The position numbers were made by a program, and so were the translations under genes. From positions 1 to 64,000 of the forward strand of contig NZ_UTBZ01000159.1 of the NCBI RefSeq assembly GCF_900580865.1: a stretch of 64,000 bases of DNA, given 5' to 3'. The first letter of the stretch is position 1; each line of letters starts with the position of its first letter. Below the pieces are notes generated by a model, which saw only the letters and a program-made list of their open reading frames with translations, ran no database searches and was not told where the DNA came from. Shown one piece after another: positions 56,762-64,000 of this stretch. The stretch is from Pseudomonas viridiflava (lineage in GTDB: Bacteria > Pseudomonadota > Gammaproteobacteria > Pseudomonadales > Pseudomonadaceae).

Positions 56762-58749
56762 ATCACCAGCGTCGGTTGTCCGGGCGGTCGACAACTGAGG
56801 TTGGCGCCGACATCGACCCTGTTCAGGGTGATGCCAAGGTTGGCGAGCAAACCGTCCAGAATCGGGTCGAGCACCGGGCTCAACAGATTATCAATGACCA
56901 CGCCCAGCGTGTTGTTGACGCCGGCCAGCACATCGGCGGTGGTGGTGAGCAAGCCGCCCAGCAGGCTTGAGCCGGTGGGTTTGTAAGCCTGAATCTGAAC
57001 CCCGCTCAACGTGCCTTTGAGGCTGTTGACCACTCCTTGTGTGCCGAAACTCCAGGTCTGCGGCGTTTGCTTGATGTCCGGCGGCTGGTTGTAGGTATGA
57101 ATGTTTTGAGTGCTGGCCACCGTGGTATCGACCTTCACGCCGAGACCGCCGCCGTAGAACGGTTTGCGCGAGTTCGGGTCACAGGTCGCCGAACCCAGGC
57201 CCAGCAGAGGAATGGTGCAAGTGATCACGCCGACATCAATCAACGCCAGCGGCTGCACCGTGACATCCGCCACGGATGAAAACGCGTTGGTCGCGTCGAT
57301 CTTGCCGACCTTGAGTTTGACCAGCGAGGAGTTGGTCTGGGTGGTCAGGCTTTTGCTCGCATCGCTGACGCAGTTGAAATCGGTGACATGGCTGTCGGCG
57401 GCAGCGGCCTCCAGCAAAATGTCGATGGAAGACGTGGGCAAAATTTGCAGGTTGGTGCGCTCACAAGTGCCACCCAAGGTGCAGAACAACGAGTTCAGCG
57501 TGCCGGCAATGTTCAGGTGCAAAAGGTTGTTGAGGGTGTCCGTCAGCCCGCCCACCAAGGGCGTACTGGTAATTGCGCTGGCCAGCCCGGCCACGCCGGA
57601 CAGCACTGGCAGATTCAGCGAGATCAACGTGCGCACCTGCGCGGTTTTCACGTAGATCCGATTGGCCCCCATGGGGTCGGCCTTGGCCAGCACCGGGTTG
57701 CCCACGGCGGACAACTGCGGTGGCTGGATGACTTTGACTTTGACCGAGCCGTTGACCAGCCCCGGAATACTGAGCGGCACCGTTGCGGTGAGCGCGTTCT
57801 CGCTGTTGGCCACTTGCACGACGGCTTCGAGTAACTGGAACAGTTGCAGATTGGCATTGAGCGCAGCCGACGTGGCACCGGTCTGCAGTTGCAGCAATTT
57901 GCCCAGCGCCACTTCAGTGCTGCCGGCCACCGCTTTCAGTCCGACCAGGCCATCGACCGCGATGCTGGTCGTGGTACCGCCCTTGGTCAGCACGGTGATG
58001 GCGGTGTCGAGCAGTTGGCCGACCTTGATGTTTTTGGCCAGCAGTTGGGTGTAGTTGCCGGCGTCGACGTTGACATCGAGCGCCAATTGATTGAGATAAC
58101 CGAGCAGGTTGATATTGGTCTGCACCAGCCCATTCCATCCGGCGACGCTGAGGTTGAGGCTGCCACCGAGCATTCCCCCCCATGCCAAGTTCAGGAGCGC
58201 AGATTTGCTGGCATCCACGGTGGCCAGTGTGGTGCCGATGGTCAATTGAGCCTGGGGCGGCAGAATCGCCGAAGCGCCGACGGCGGTGGCGCCGAGGCGA
58301 GTGGTCGGCGTGACGCCGCCCGGCGCAACCAACGCGTACAGCGCGGCGGCCACACTGGTGGGCACGACGCGGGTAGCGACCACGCTGATGGCTTCTTTCT
58401 TGGTGGCGTCGGCGGAGAAGCCGCGCAGGTTGTTCGCACCGGTTTGCACGGTGCCGCAGGTCACCACCAGGGTACTTCCCCCCTGCGCCACGGTGAAACT
58501 GTTACGCGCCGCACTGGCGGCCGCGTATTGGGCTGCGCTGGCACCCGGCAAGCAATCGCCACCCCGGGAAACGGCCTCCAGCGCGGCGACATCGACCACC
58601 CGCTGCAAACGACGTTGCTCCATGTACAAGCGACCGCTGTCGACCACCAGCACCATGCACACCAGCGCCAGCCCGAGGGTCAGCACCGCCATCAGACCGA
58701 TCGCTCCGCGCTGGCGGGTCGGACCATTGAACCGGGAACGAGGCGACAT
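56758..58749 (-). CDS. tadG: TadG-like pilus protein
   Basis: A 663-residue protein with an N-terminal TadE/TadG-like hydrophobic segment (QRGAIGLMAVLTLGLALVC, residues about 14-32) and the following LVVDSGRLYMEQRRLQRVVDVAALEA region. The large remainder is rich in Leu, Thr, Val and Asn (NINLLGYLNQLALDVNVDAG and similar) and has no recognised domain; it should lie in the periplasm or on the surface. AAAGGAG precedes ATG 58749. It is the single gene of this side of the locus, convergent with pprA, as PA4297 is in P. aeruginosa. Confidence 0.88.
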   Translation of the reverse strand: MSPRSRFNGPTRQRGAIGLMAVLTLGLALVCMVLVVDSGRLYMEQRRLQRVVDVAALEAVSRGGDCLPGASAAQYAAASAARNSFTVAQGGSTLVVTCGTVQTGANNLRGFSADATKKEAISVVATRVVPTSVAAALYALVAPGGVTPTTRLGATAVGASAILPPQAQLTIGTTLATVDASKSALLNLAWGGMLGGSLNLSVAGWNGLVQTNINLLGYLNQLALDVNVDAGNYTQLLAKNIKVGQLLDTAITVLTKGGTTTSIAVDGLVGLKAVAGSTEVALGKLLQLQTGATSAALNANLQLFQLLEAVVQVANSENALTATVPLSIPGLVNGSVKVKVIQPPQLSAVGNPVLAKADPMGANRIYVKTAQVRTLISLNLPVLSGVAGLASAITSTPLVGGLTDTLNNLLHLNIAGTLNSLFCTLGGTCERTNLQILPTSSIDILLEAAAADSHVTDFNCVSDASKSLTTQTNSSLVKLKVGKIDATNAFSSVADVTVQPLALIDVGVITCTIPLLGLGSATCDPNSRKPFYGGGLGVKVDTTVASTQNIHTYNQPPDIKQTPQTWSFGTQGVVNSLKGTLSGVQIQAYKPTGSSLLGGLLTTTADVLAGVNNTLGVVIDNLLSPVLDPILDGLLANLGITLNRVDVGANLSCRPPGQPTLVI

Positions 58750-58836
58750 GGCGCACTCCTTTGCCGCTAGCTCCATTGATGCAAGTGAGTGTAGACGCGC
58801 CTAATGGCAACGCGCCATTTCGAACAGACAAACATC

Positions 58837-58913
58837 CCTGCTCGCGAAGGCGTCGTGTCAGATAAATAACAGTTGAATGACACCCTGCTTTCGCGAGCAG
58901 GCTCGCTCCCACA
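58837..58913. repeat. REP inverted pair (class 2), left half truncated
   Basis: A partial class-2 half at 58837-58850 and a complete inverted half at 58890-58913, upstream of tadG. Confidence 0.8.
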
Positions 58914-58932
58914 TTGGGATTTAGGGTGGAAC

Positions 58933-58965
58933 AAAAAAATGGGAGTTCAACAGCTCCCACTTTTT
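58933..58965 (-). terminator. Intrinsic terminator after the DUF4136 lipoprotein gene
   Basis: On the minus strand AGTGGGAG and CTCCCAT-like arms form a stem with an 8-base loop, followed by seven T. It lies 8 bases beyond the stop codon. Confidence 0.88.
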
Positions 58966-58972
58966 AACGGAT

Positions 58973-59530
58973 TCAGCGCGGTGGATAGTTGCTAAGGATG
59001 CGGGCGACGGTCTCACGAATAGCGTTGCTGCGATCTTCCGGATTCGGCTTGCCGGAGAGCATCTGCTCATCGCTGCCGCGCCACACCAGTTTGCCGTCCT
59101 TGCCGTCGAGCAGGTCGATCTGGATGGTCGCGACCTTGTAGGTGATGTTGCGCGTTTCGTTGTACATCGGTGCGCCCCAGTAGCCGTTCCACGGGCCACC
59201 CCAACCGCCGCCGTAATTGGTCGTCACTTGCTGCTGACGATTCTCGACGATCAGGTACGTCTGCACATTCAGGTCACCCTTGGCGCCCGCCGCCGCAGGA
59301 CGCAAACCGCGCTGGTCGAGCTGATCGGCCACGGCCTGACGGATGCGTTGCTCGGTCAGATCGCTCTTGATCCGTGGATCATCAGGGCGATATTGCAGGG
59401 CGGGTTCTTTCCAGCTCCAGCTGCGATAGGCGGCAAAATCGCGGCTGGCATCGAAGTCATGATTGACCTGGTTGGCGGCGCAGGCGCTGAGCAGCGCGGC
59501 CATGGCCAGTAGAGCGAGACGGCGGAACAT
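58973..59530 (-). CDS. DUF4136-type lipoprotein A
   Basis: A 185-residue lipoprotein with signal and lipobox LLSAC (Cys near 17). The mature part shows the DUF4136 pattern: FAAYRSWSWKEPALQYRPDD near 33-52, IRQAVADQLDQRGLRPA near 64-80, a Gly/Trp-rich loop (GGGWGGPWNGYW near 110), IQIDLLDGKDGKLVWRG near 135 and the tail ETVARILSNYPPR. The family's role is unknown; members are outer-membrane lipoproteins. A paralogue lies 54 bases upstream on the same strand, so the two are probably co-transcribed, and a terminator follows. Confidence 0.87.
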   Translation of the reverse strand: MFRRLALLAMAALLSACAANQVNHDFDASRDFAAYRSWSWKEPALQYRPDDPRIKSDLTEQRIRQAVADQLDQRGLRPAAAGAKGDLNVQTYLIVENRQQQVTTNYGGGWGGPWNGYWGAPMYNETRNITYKVATIQIDLLDGKDGKLVWRGSDEQMLSGKPNPEDRSNAIRETVARILSNYPPR

Positions 59531-59584
59531 GGTTTTTCTCCGGTTGAAGACATGAACCTGCGGGAGCTTCGAATGGGCAGGAAG

Positions 59585-60199
59585 CTAACTGGGAGGATAC
59601 GCCGACATGGCTTTTTCCACAGCCTCGCGGATCGAATCGGTGCGATCGATATCGCTGCCCTTGTTCGCGGTTTCGGCACTGGCACTCCAGACCGGTTGAC
59701 CACTGCCGGCGTCGAACAGGTTGACCTGCACCACCACGACCTGCTCGGAATACGTGCGCACGATCGGCACCGTGTTGTACATGCCGTAACCACGGCCATA
59801 TCGATCATAGCCACCGTAACCGCCGCCGTAATAACCGTAGTCGTCCTGGACCTGACGCAAACGGGTTTCCAGACGCAGATCGGCACTGACCAACAGGTCG
59901 GCCGGGCGATTGTCATGCAGCGGGCGCAAGCCACGCTGATCCAGCGCGTTGCTCACCGCTTCGGCCACCTGCGCCGAATCCGCCCACGCCGTGCCCGGCG
60001 GCAGTTGCCCGTTGAGCCAGGCCCAGCTGCGATAACGCCCGTAATCACGCGGCGCCGCCGGGTACGCGCTGCGGTCAAACGTAGTGGCGGCTTGCGCTGG
60101 CGCCGGCGGCAAGGGCCGCGATTGCGCCACGTAGGGGTTGCTGCTCTGGCAAGCAGCCAAGCCCAGACAGATCAGCAGTAACCCGGATTGAGCTTTCAT
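59585..60199 (-). CDS. DUF4136-type lipoprotein B
   Basis: A 204-residue lipoprotein paralogous to the downstream gene. Lipobox LAAC (Cys near 17) follows a short signal. It shares RYRSWAWLNGQLPPGT, VSNALDQRGLRPLHDN, VQVNLFDAGSGQPVWSAS and the tail EAVEKAMSAYPPS with its neighbour, in the same order. The central loop is Tyr/Gly-rich (YGYYGGGYGGYDRYG near 124-138). Function unknown. The two copies have diverged clearly, so the duplication is not recent. Confidence 0.86.
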   Translation of the reverse strand: MKAQSGLLLICLGLAACQSSNPYVAQSRPLPPAPAQAATTFDRSAYPAAPRDYGRYRSWAWLNGQLPPGTAWADSAQVAEAVSNALDQRGLRPLHDNRPADLLVSADLRLETRLRQVQDDYGYYGGGYGGYDRYGRGYGMYNTVPIVRTYSEQVVVVQVNLFDAGSGQPVWSASAETANKGSDIDRTDSIREAVEKAMSAYPPS

Positions 60200-60211
60200 G
60201 TCGCGCTCCGA

Positions 60212-60961
60212 TCAGATCGGCCGGCAGATCCAGTGCAAGTAGCGCCCAAGCCCGGCGAAGCTTGGGTGACGGCGGTGAGCGAGCTCCATCTCAAGCAAAT
60301 CCACAAGTTCGGCGCGGGCCTGGAATTCCACCGGCATGTAGTCGTGAAAAACCCGGATCCCGCTTTGGGTTTCGACCTGCCACAGGCCGTCGAGTTGCGT
60401 TGCCAATTCGCGCGGATCGAGCGGTTGCTGCGGGGTCAGGCTCTGCTTTTCGCCGGCCATGACATTCTTGCGCATTTTCTTGAAATGGCCTTTGAGCAAG
60501 TTGCGGTAAATCAGCGCATCGCGGTTGTAGAACGCCAGCGACAACCAGCCACCGGGTTTGGTCAACTGATGCAGCACCGGCAGGATCGCGTGGGGTTCGG
60601 CGAGCCATTCCAGCACGGCGTGGCAGATCACCAGATCGTACGGTTCGGTGAGTTGGCCGAGCAGTTCCTGCCACGGTGCCTGAATGAAGGTCGCGGTTTG
60701 CCCGGCCTCGGCAAAACGCTGGCGCGCACCTTCGAGCATCGGCGCGGCCGGCTCGGTGAAGGTCACGTCGTGGCCGCGCTCGGCCAGCCACAGCGACATG
60801 TGGCCGAGGCCACCGCCAATGTCGAGCACCCGCAGCGGACGATCCGGCAGCGCTTCGGCAAGGTCAGCCTGCAATACCGCAAGGCGAATCGCGCCTTTGG
60901 CACCACCGTAGATTTTTTCGGCGAAACGCGTCGCCAACTGATCGAAATGCCGGTCGCTCAT
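60212..60961 (-). CDS. cmoM: CmoM, tRNA 5-carboxymethoxyuridine methyltransferase
   Basis: A 249-residue class I SAM methyltransferase. Motif I is VLDIGGGLGHMSLW near residue 46, the acidic loop TFTEPAAPMLEG near 69, and motif IV VICHAVLEWLAEP near 111. Sequence and length match CmoM (formerly SmtA), which methylates cmo5U34 in tRNA to mcmo5U. It overlaps the MazG-like gene upstream by one base (TGATG), so the two are translationally coupled. A basic segment HFKKMRKNVMAG near 159 is probably involved in RNA binding. Confidence 0.88.
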   Translation of the reverse strand: MSDRHFDQLATRFAEKIYGGAKGAIRLAVLQADLAEALPDRPLRVLDIGGGLGHMSLWLAERGHDVTFTEPAAPMLEGARQRFAEAGQTATFIQAPWQELLGQLTEPYDLVICHAVLEWLAEPHAILPVLHQLTKPGGWLSLAFYNRDALIYRNLLKGHFKKMRKNVMAGEKQSLTPQQPLDPRELATQLDGLWQVETQSGIRVFHDYMPVEFQARAELVDLLEMELAHRRHPSFAGLGRYLHWICRPI

Positions 60962-61263
60962 CAGCTGAACCGCCGTTCGCTGTCGGCGAGCTTGGCACGC
61001 ACCACTTCATTCATGTCCAACCCCAACTCGCTGCACAGCAGCAACAGATACAAGACGATATCGCCGACTTCCTGCCCGGCATGGGCGAGCTTGTCCGCCG
61101 GCAACTGGCGCGACTGGTCTTCCGTCAGCCACTGGAAGATTTCCACCAGTTCGGACATCTCGACGCTGGCGGCCATGGCGAGGTTTTTCGGGCTGTGAAA
61201 TTGCCGCCAGTCATTGCGGTCGCGAATGGCGTGCAGGCGTTCGGTCAGTTCAACAAGGTTCAT
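60961..61263 (-). CDS. MazG-like nucleotide pyrophosphohydrolase
   Basis: A 100-residue small all-alpha NTP-PPase. The EExxE/ExxD metal-binding motifs are visible as EMSELVEIFQW near 35-45 and QEVGDIVLYLLLL near 65-77. The opening LHAIRDRNDWRQFHSPKNLA is typical of the dCTP/RS21-C6-like group. It should hydrolyse non-canonical or damaged nucleoside triphosphates. It shares its stop with the cmoM start, so both act in nucleotide and tRNA maintenance on one mRNA. Confidence 0.88.
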   Translation of the reverse strand: MNLVELTERLHAIRDRNDWRQFHSPKNLAMAASVEMSELVEIFQWLTEDQSRQLPADKLAHAGQEVGDIVLYLLLLCSELGLDMNEVVRAKLADSERRFS

Positions 61264-61331
61264 CGGGCTCTCCTGAAGGCGTATAGCTTCGGGGGGATAC
61301 CCACCAAAGGCAAGCGGCGCAGGTGATCTAA

Positions 61332-61421
61332 TGTGGGAGCGAGCCTGCTCGCGAAAGCGGTGTGTCATTCAACCCATCAGTTATCTGATCCACCGTATTC
61401 GCGAGCAGGCTCGCTCCCACA
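61332..61421. repeat. REP inverted pair (class 2)
   Basis: Class-2 copies at 61332-61355 and 61398-61421, between the divergent MazG-like and small membrane-protein genes. Confidence 0.9.
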
Positions 61422-61508
61422 CAGAATGGGTGCAAACCTTCTATCATGCAGGGAACTCGGCCACCTGCGGTGTGGCCCAAGGCTCAGCTCTTTCATCAGG
61501 ATGAACAC

Positions 61509-61802
61509 ATGCAGGTAGAAAGCTTTTTCGAATGGCTCGGGCAAGCGCTCGGTTCGATCATCCGCTTTATCGTCGACGGGCTCAGTGGCTTGTTCAACAT
61601 CTTGAGCAATGCCGGTGGCAACTTTGTCGACGGGTTGGCCAGGACACTGGGGATGGACACCTCGATCATCAGCATCATCGCGCTGATCGTCGGGTTGATG
61701 CTGCTGTGGTCAGCGATTCGGGCGTTCATGAATGCCTCGATCATTGCCGGGATCATCTGGTTGTTGCTGGGGTTGTGGTTGCTTAGCTGGATTATTCATT
61801 AG
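61509..61802 (+). CDS. Small membrane protein of unknown function
   Basis: A 97-residue protein with two to three hydrophobic segments: an amphipathic N-terminal part (IIRFIVDGLSGLFNIL), and helices at about 53-70 (IISIIALIVGLMLLW) and 77-95 (IIAGIIWLLLGLWLLSWII). No Cys and no known domain. ATG 61509 is 8 bases after an out-of-frame ATG at 61501. It stands alone, between a REP pair and repeat copy C. I cannot assign a role. Confidence 0.78.
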   Translation: MQVESFFEWLGQALGSIIRFIVDGLSGLFNILSNAGGNFVDGLARTLGMDTSIISIIALIVGLMLLWSAIRAFMNASIIAGIIWLLLGLWLLSWIIH

Positions 61803-61815
61803 GCCTTATAAGAGC

Positions 61816-61963
61816 CCCTCACCCTAGCCCTCTCCCGGAGGGAGAGGGGACTGACCAGGTTGCTTCGACAATTTCCGCCGACCTGAGGTATCAAGTCGAA
61901 CTCTAGATTGGAAGACGACAGAGATCGGCTCCCTCTCCCTCCGGGAGAGGGCTGGGGTGAGGG
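61816..61963 (+). repeat. Long palindrome-ended repeat element, copy C (148 bp)
   Basis: It opens CCCTCACCC and closes GGGCTGGGGTGAGGG like copies A and B, with the same CTCCC/GGGAG end hairpins. The middle is different and shorter, so it is a diverged or separate member of the family. It lies upstream of the MATE gene. Confidence 0.8.
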
Positions 61964-62005
61964 TGGCTTCTACCGTTACAATCCCCGCTCCCCCAAGGAG
62001 CCCGC

Positions 62006-63355
62006 ATGTCCACTCTGATCGCCGACTGGCGCGACCGCCCAACCCACCGCAAGGTCTGGGCACTTGCCGCGCCCATGATTCTTTCGAATATTTCCGTACC
62101 GCTGGTGGCGCTGGTCGACAGCACCGTCATCGGCCACTTGCCCCACGCCCATCAGTTGGGCGCAGTGGCGGTCGGCGCCAGCCTTTACACCTTTCTCGCT
62201 TGGGCCATGGGTTTTCTGCGCATGGGCACCACCGGATTTGCCGCGCAGGCCGCCGGGCGCAGCGACGGTGCGGCGTTGCGGCAGATTCTGTTGCAGGGTT
62301 TGCTGCTGGCGATGGGGCTGGGGCTAGTGATGGGCACGCTGGGTGTGCCGCTGAGTGGTGTCGCGCTGCACTTCATGCAACCGTCGGCGGAGCTGGATCA
62401 GCTCACCCGGGATTTCTTCCACACGCGGTTGTTCGGCCTGCCAGCGGCGCTGGCCAGTTATGCGCTGGTCGGCTGGTTTCTCGGCACGCAGAACGCCCGG
62501 GCGCCGCTGGCGATTCTGCTGACCACCAACCTGATCAACATCGCCCTCAATCTGTGGTTCGTCATCGGCCTGGACTGGGGCGTGGTCGGTTCGGCACGGG
62601 CCTCGGTGATCGCCGAATGGAGCGGCGCCCTGCTCGGCCTGCTGCTGACCCGCAAGGCACTGCGGGCGTACCCGGGGCACATTGTCTGGGCGGCGCTGAA
62701 GCTCTGGCAGAGCTGGCGCCCGTTGCTGGCGGTCAACCGCGATATCTTCATTCGCAGCCTGGCGCTGCAATCAGTGTTTTTCCTGATCACCGTGCAAGGC
62801 GCGCGGCTGGGCGATTCGACGGTGGCGGCCAATGCGCTGCTGCTTAATGGCTTGCTGCTGACCGCACATGCGCTGGACGGTCTGGCCCATGCCGTCGAAG
62901 CCTTGTGCGGGCACGCCATCGGCGCCCGTGATCGTCTGGCCCTGCGCCGTTCGCTGGTGGTGGCGGGCGGCTGGTCACTGATCGCCAGCCTCGGCTTTGC
63001 CATCCTGTTTCTGCTGGCCGGGCACCTGTTCATCGAGATGCAGACCGACATCCAGAGCGTGCGCGACACGGCGTTCGTCTACCTGCCCTACCTCGCCGTA
63101 TTGCCACTGATTGCGGTCTGGAGCTACTTGCTCGACGGCCTGTTCATCGGCGCCACCCGCGCGCGGGAAATGCGCAACGGCATGCTGATCACCGTGGTTC
63201 TGCTACTGCCGTTCGCTTGGGCACTGCAAAGTTTCGGCAATCACGGACTGTGGATAACTTTTCTGCTGTTCATGGTCTTGCGCAGCCTGACCCTTGGTGC
63301 ACAAGCCTGGTGGCTCAAGCGCAACGATGGCTGGTTCAGTGGCGGCGTTCACTGA
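62006..63355 (+). CDS. MATE-family (DinF-like) efflux transporter
   Basis: A 449-residue 12-helix inner-membrane protein of the MATE family, DinF branch. The opening WALAAPMILSNISVPLVALVDSTVIGHL and the internal repeat beginning IFIRSLALQSVFFLITVQGARLGDSTVAA near 250 are the two MatE domains. The family exports drugs or small organic cations against H+ or Na+. CAAGGAG precedes ATG 62006. Its 3' end overlaps the convergent hydrolase gene by seven bases. A perfect DnaA-box 9-mer occurs in the gene at 63249-63257, probably by chance. Confidence 0.88.
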   Translation: MSTLIADWRDRPTHRKVWALAAPMILSNISVPLVALVDSTVIGHLPHAHQLGAVAVGASLYTFLAWAMGFLRMGTTGFAAQAAGRSDGAALRQILLQGLLLAMGLGLVMGTLGVPLSGVALHFMQPSAELDQLTRDFFHTRLFGLPAALASYALVGWFLGTQNARAPLAILLTTNLINIALNLWFVIGLDWGVVGSARASVIAEWSGALLGLLLTRKALRAYPGHIVWAALKLWQSWRPLLAVNRDIFIRSLALQSVFFLITVQGARLGDSTVAANALLLNGLLLTAHALDGLAHAVEALCGHAIGARDRLALRRSLVVAGGWSLIASLGFAILFLLAGHLFIEMQTDIQSVRDTAFVYLPYLAVLPLIAVWSYLLDGLFIGATRAREMRNGMLITVVLLLPFAWALQSFGNHGLWITFLLFMVLRSLTLGAQAWWLKRNDGWFSGGVH

Positions 63356-64000
63356 GCCGGCGTGTGCGCGATAAACCCGACCACCTGATCGAGCACCGGC
63401 GCCAGTTGCCGCAACGGTCGTGACAAGGCTGCCACCAACGTAATGTGATTGGGCCGCGAATAATACAAGTCCTGCACCGGCACCCGGGCCGCGCGGAGTT
63501 TGCTCGCAAGTCCGCCGGTATTACGCGTCGGGTTGACCAGATCATCTTTGCTTGCAGCTATCAGCAGCGCGGGCGGTGCGCCGCGACTGACATGATTGAT
63601 CGGTTGCGATTGCGCCGGCGAGTCCGGCCAGAAGAACACCGGACGCACTTCGGGATTCTCGATCGGCAGAAAGTCATACGGCCCGGCCAGACCGATCCAG
63701 CCCTGCAAATCCTCGGGCGACATGCCCACCGCCGCAAGCCATTCGCCATCCAGCGCGAGCATCGCCGCGTTGTAGCCGCCGGAGCTGTGGCCCATCAAAT
63801 ACAAGCGCTGCGGGTTGCCGGAAAACTCGCGGATATGCGCTTTGGTCCACGCCACCGCCCGCGCGCCGTCCTGCAGAAACAGCGGATAGCGCACCTGCGG
63901 ATACAGGCGGTAATCCGCCACCACCGTGACAATCCCCCGGGACGCCAGCGCTTCGCCGACAAAGCGGTAGTCGACCCGCGAACCGCTGTTCCAGCTGCCG
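63349..64000 (-). CDS. Alpha/beta hydrolase (BD-FAE-like esterase), 5' end beyond window
   Basis: The visible 217 residues are the C-terminal part of an alpha/beta hydrolase. The nucleophile elbow is LMGHSSGGYNAAML, Asp is likely in ASKDDLVNPT and His in RPNHITLVAA. Upstream residues GSWNSGSRVDYRFVGEAL and VVADYRLYPQ fit the HGGxW-xxGS region of BD-FAE/carboxylesterase family 1 proteins, so the oxyanion HGG motif should lie just past the window end. The gene continues to the right and its start is not visible. Confidence 0.85.
   Translation of the reverse strand, partial: GSWNSGSRVDYRFVGEALASRGIVTVVADYRLYPQVRYPLFLQDGARAVAWTKAHIREFSGNPQRLYLMGHSSGGYNAAMLALDGEWLAAVGMSPEDLQGWIGLAGPYDFLPIENPEVRPVFFWPDSPAQSQPINHVSRGAPPALLIAASKDDLVNPTRNTGGLASKLRAARVPVQDLYYSRPNHITLVAALSRPLRQLAPVLDQVVGFIAHTPAQ

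Noticed and set aside
11347..61421. Possible CRISPR arrays suggested by many recurring 20-30 base repeats
   Set aside because: The repeats are inverted pairs at scattered intergenic sites, without regular spacers or cas genes. They are REP elements.
63249..63257. Perfect DnaA-box 9-mer in the MATE gene
   Set aside because: A single site inside a coding region, close to the number expected by chance.

Overview
The window looks like a stretch of chromosome from a Pseudomonas of the fluorescens group. Codon use is GC-rich. The gene orders match Pseudomonas: bauA-mmsA, a Flp/Tad locus with PprA/PprB and FppA, a purine-deaminase block, and copA-cueR. Almost every second intergenic gap holds Pseudomonas-type REP inverted pairs. 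I see no rRNA, tRNA, CRISPR array, insertion sequence, phage or plasmid gene. The window begins in non-coding sequence and ends inside an alpha/beta-hydrolase gene.

Layout. 0.2-4.3 kb: beta-alanine catabolism (bauA, mmsA) with a divergent LysR regulator and a perfect dyad between them. 4.3-7.1 kb: a nucleobase permease, a RutR-like TetR regulator and a YigZ-family protein. 7.1-19.3 kb: a purine/nucleoside uptake and deamination region. It holds an ABC ATPase and two permeases, a BMP-type binding protein, a probable 8-oxoguanine deaminase, an adenine deaminase and a 2-oxoglutarate/Fe(II)-type oxygenase. A MerR/membrane-protein/SDR cassette and a ChaA-like antiporter interrupt it. A long non-coding gap in front of the ABC genes carries three perfect DnaA boxes. 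19.4-26 kb: transporters, an ArsR-type and a LysR-type regulator, a small monooxygenase and a quinone reductase.

26-29.7 kb: the copper-response region (copZ, a secreted protein of unknown function, copA, cueR), with two clear CueR-type operators. 29.7-36.3 kb: an MFS transporter, a RIO1-type kinase flanked by inverted copies of a 180-bp repeat, and a thiolase / FabG4-like reductase / MaoC hydratase set that could work on acyl-CoA or acyl-ACP. 36.5-42.5 kb: a surface module with a Gly-Thr/Pro-Thr-rich lipoprotein, a TpsB (ShlB/FhaC) outer-membrane transporter with no classical TpsA partner, and a classical autotransporter. 42.8-43.6 kb: a small Pseudomonas-type protein behind a long, structured 5' leader.

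43.6-58.8 kb: a complete Flp/Tad pilus locus (DUF3613 protein, tadD, C, B, A, Z, rcpA, rcpC, flp, fppA, a TadE-like pseudopilin, tadG), the sensor PprA, the regulator PprB and one additional stand-alone receiver. The machine genes form one tightly packed minus-strand operon divergent from flp. 58.9-64 kb: two DUF4136-type lipoproteins, cmoM, a MazG-like hydrolase, a small membrane protein, a MATE exporter and the partial hydrolase.

The observations I would check first are the orphan TpsB/lipoprotein pair, the structured leader of the 120-residue gene at 42.8-43.2 kb, the DnaA-box cluster, the IPNS-type oxygenase in the purine block, and the secreted protein between the two CueR operators.
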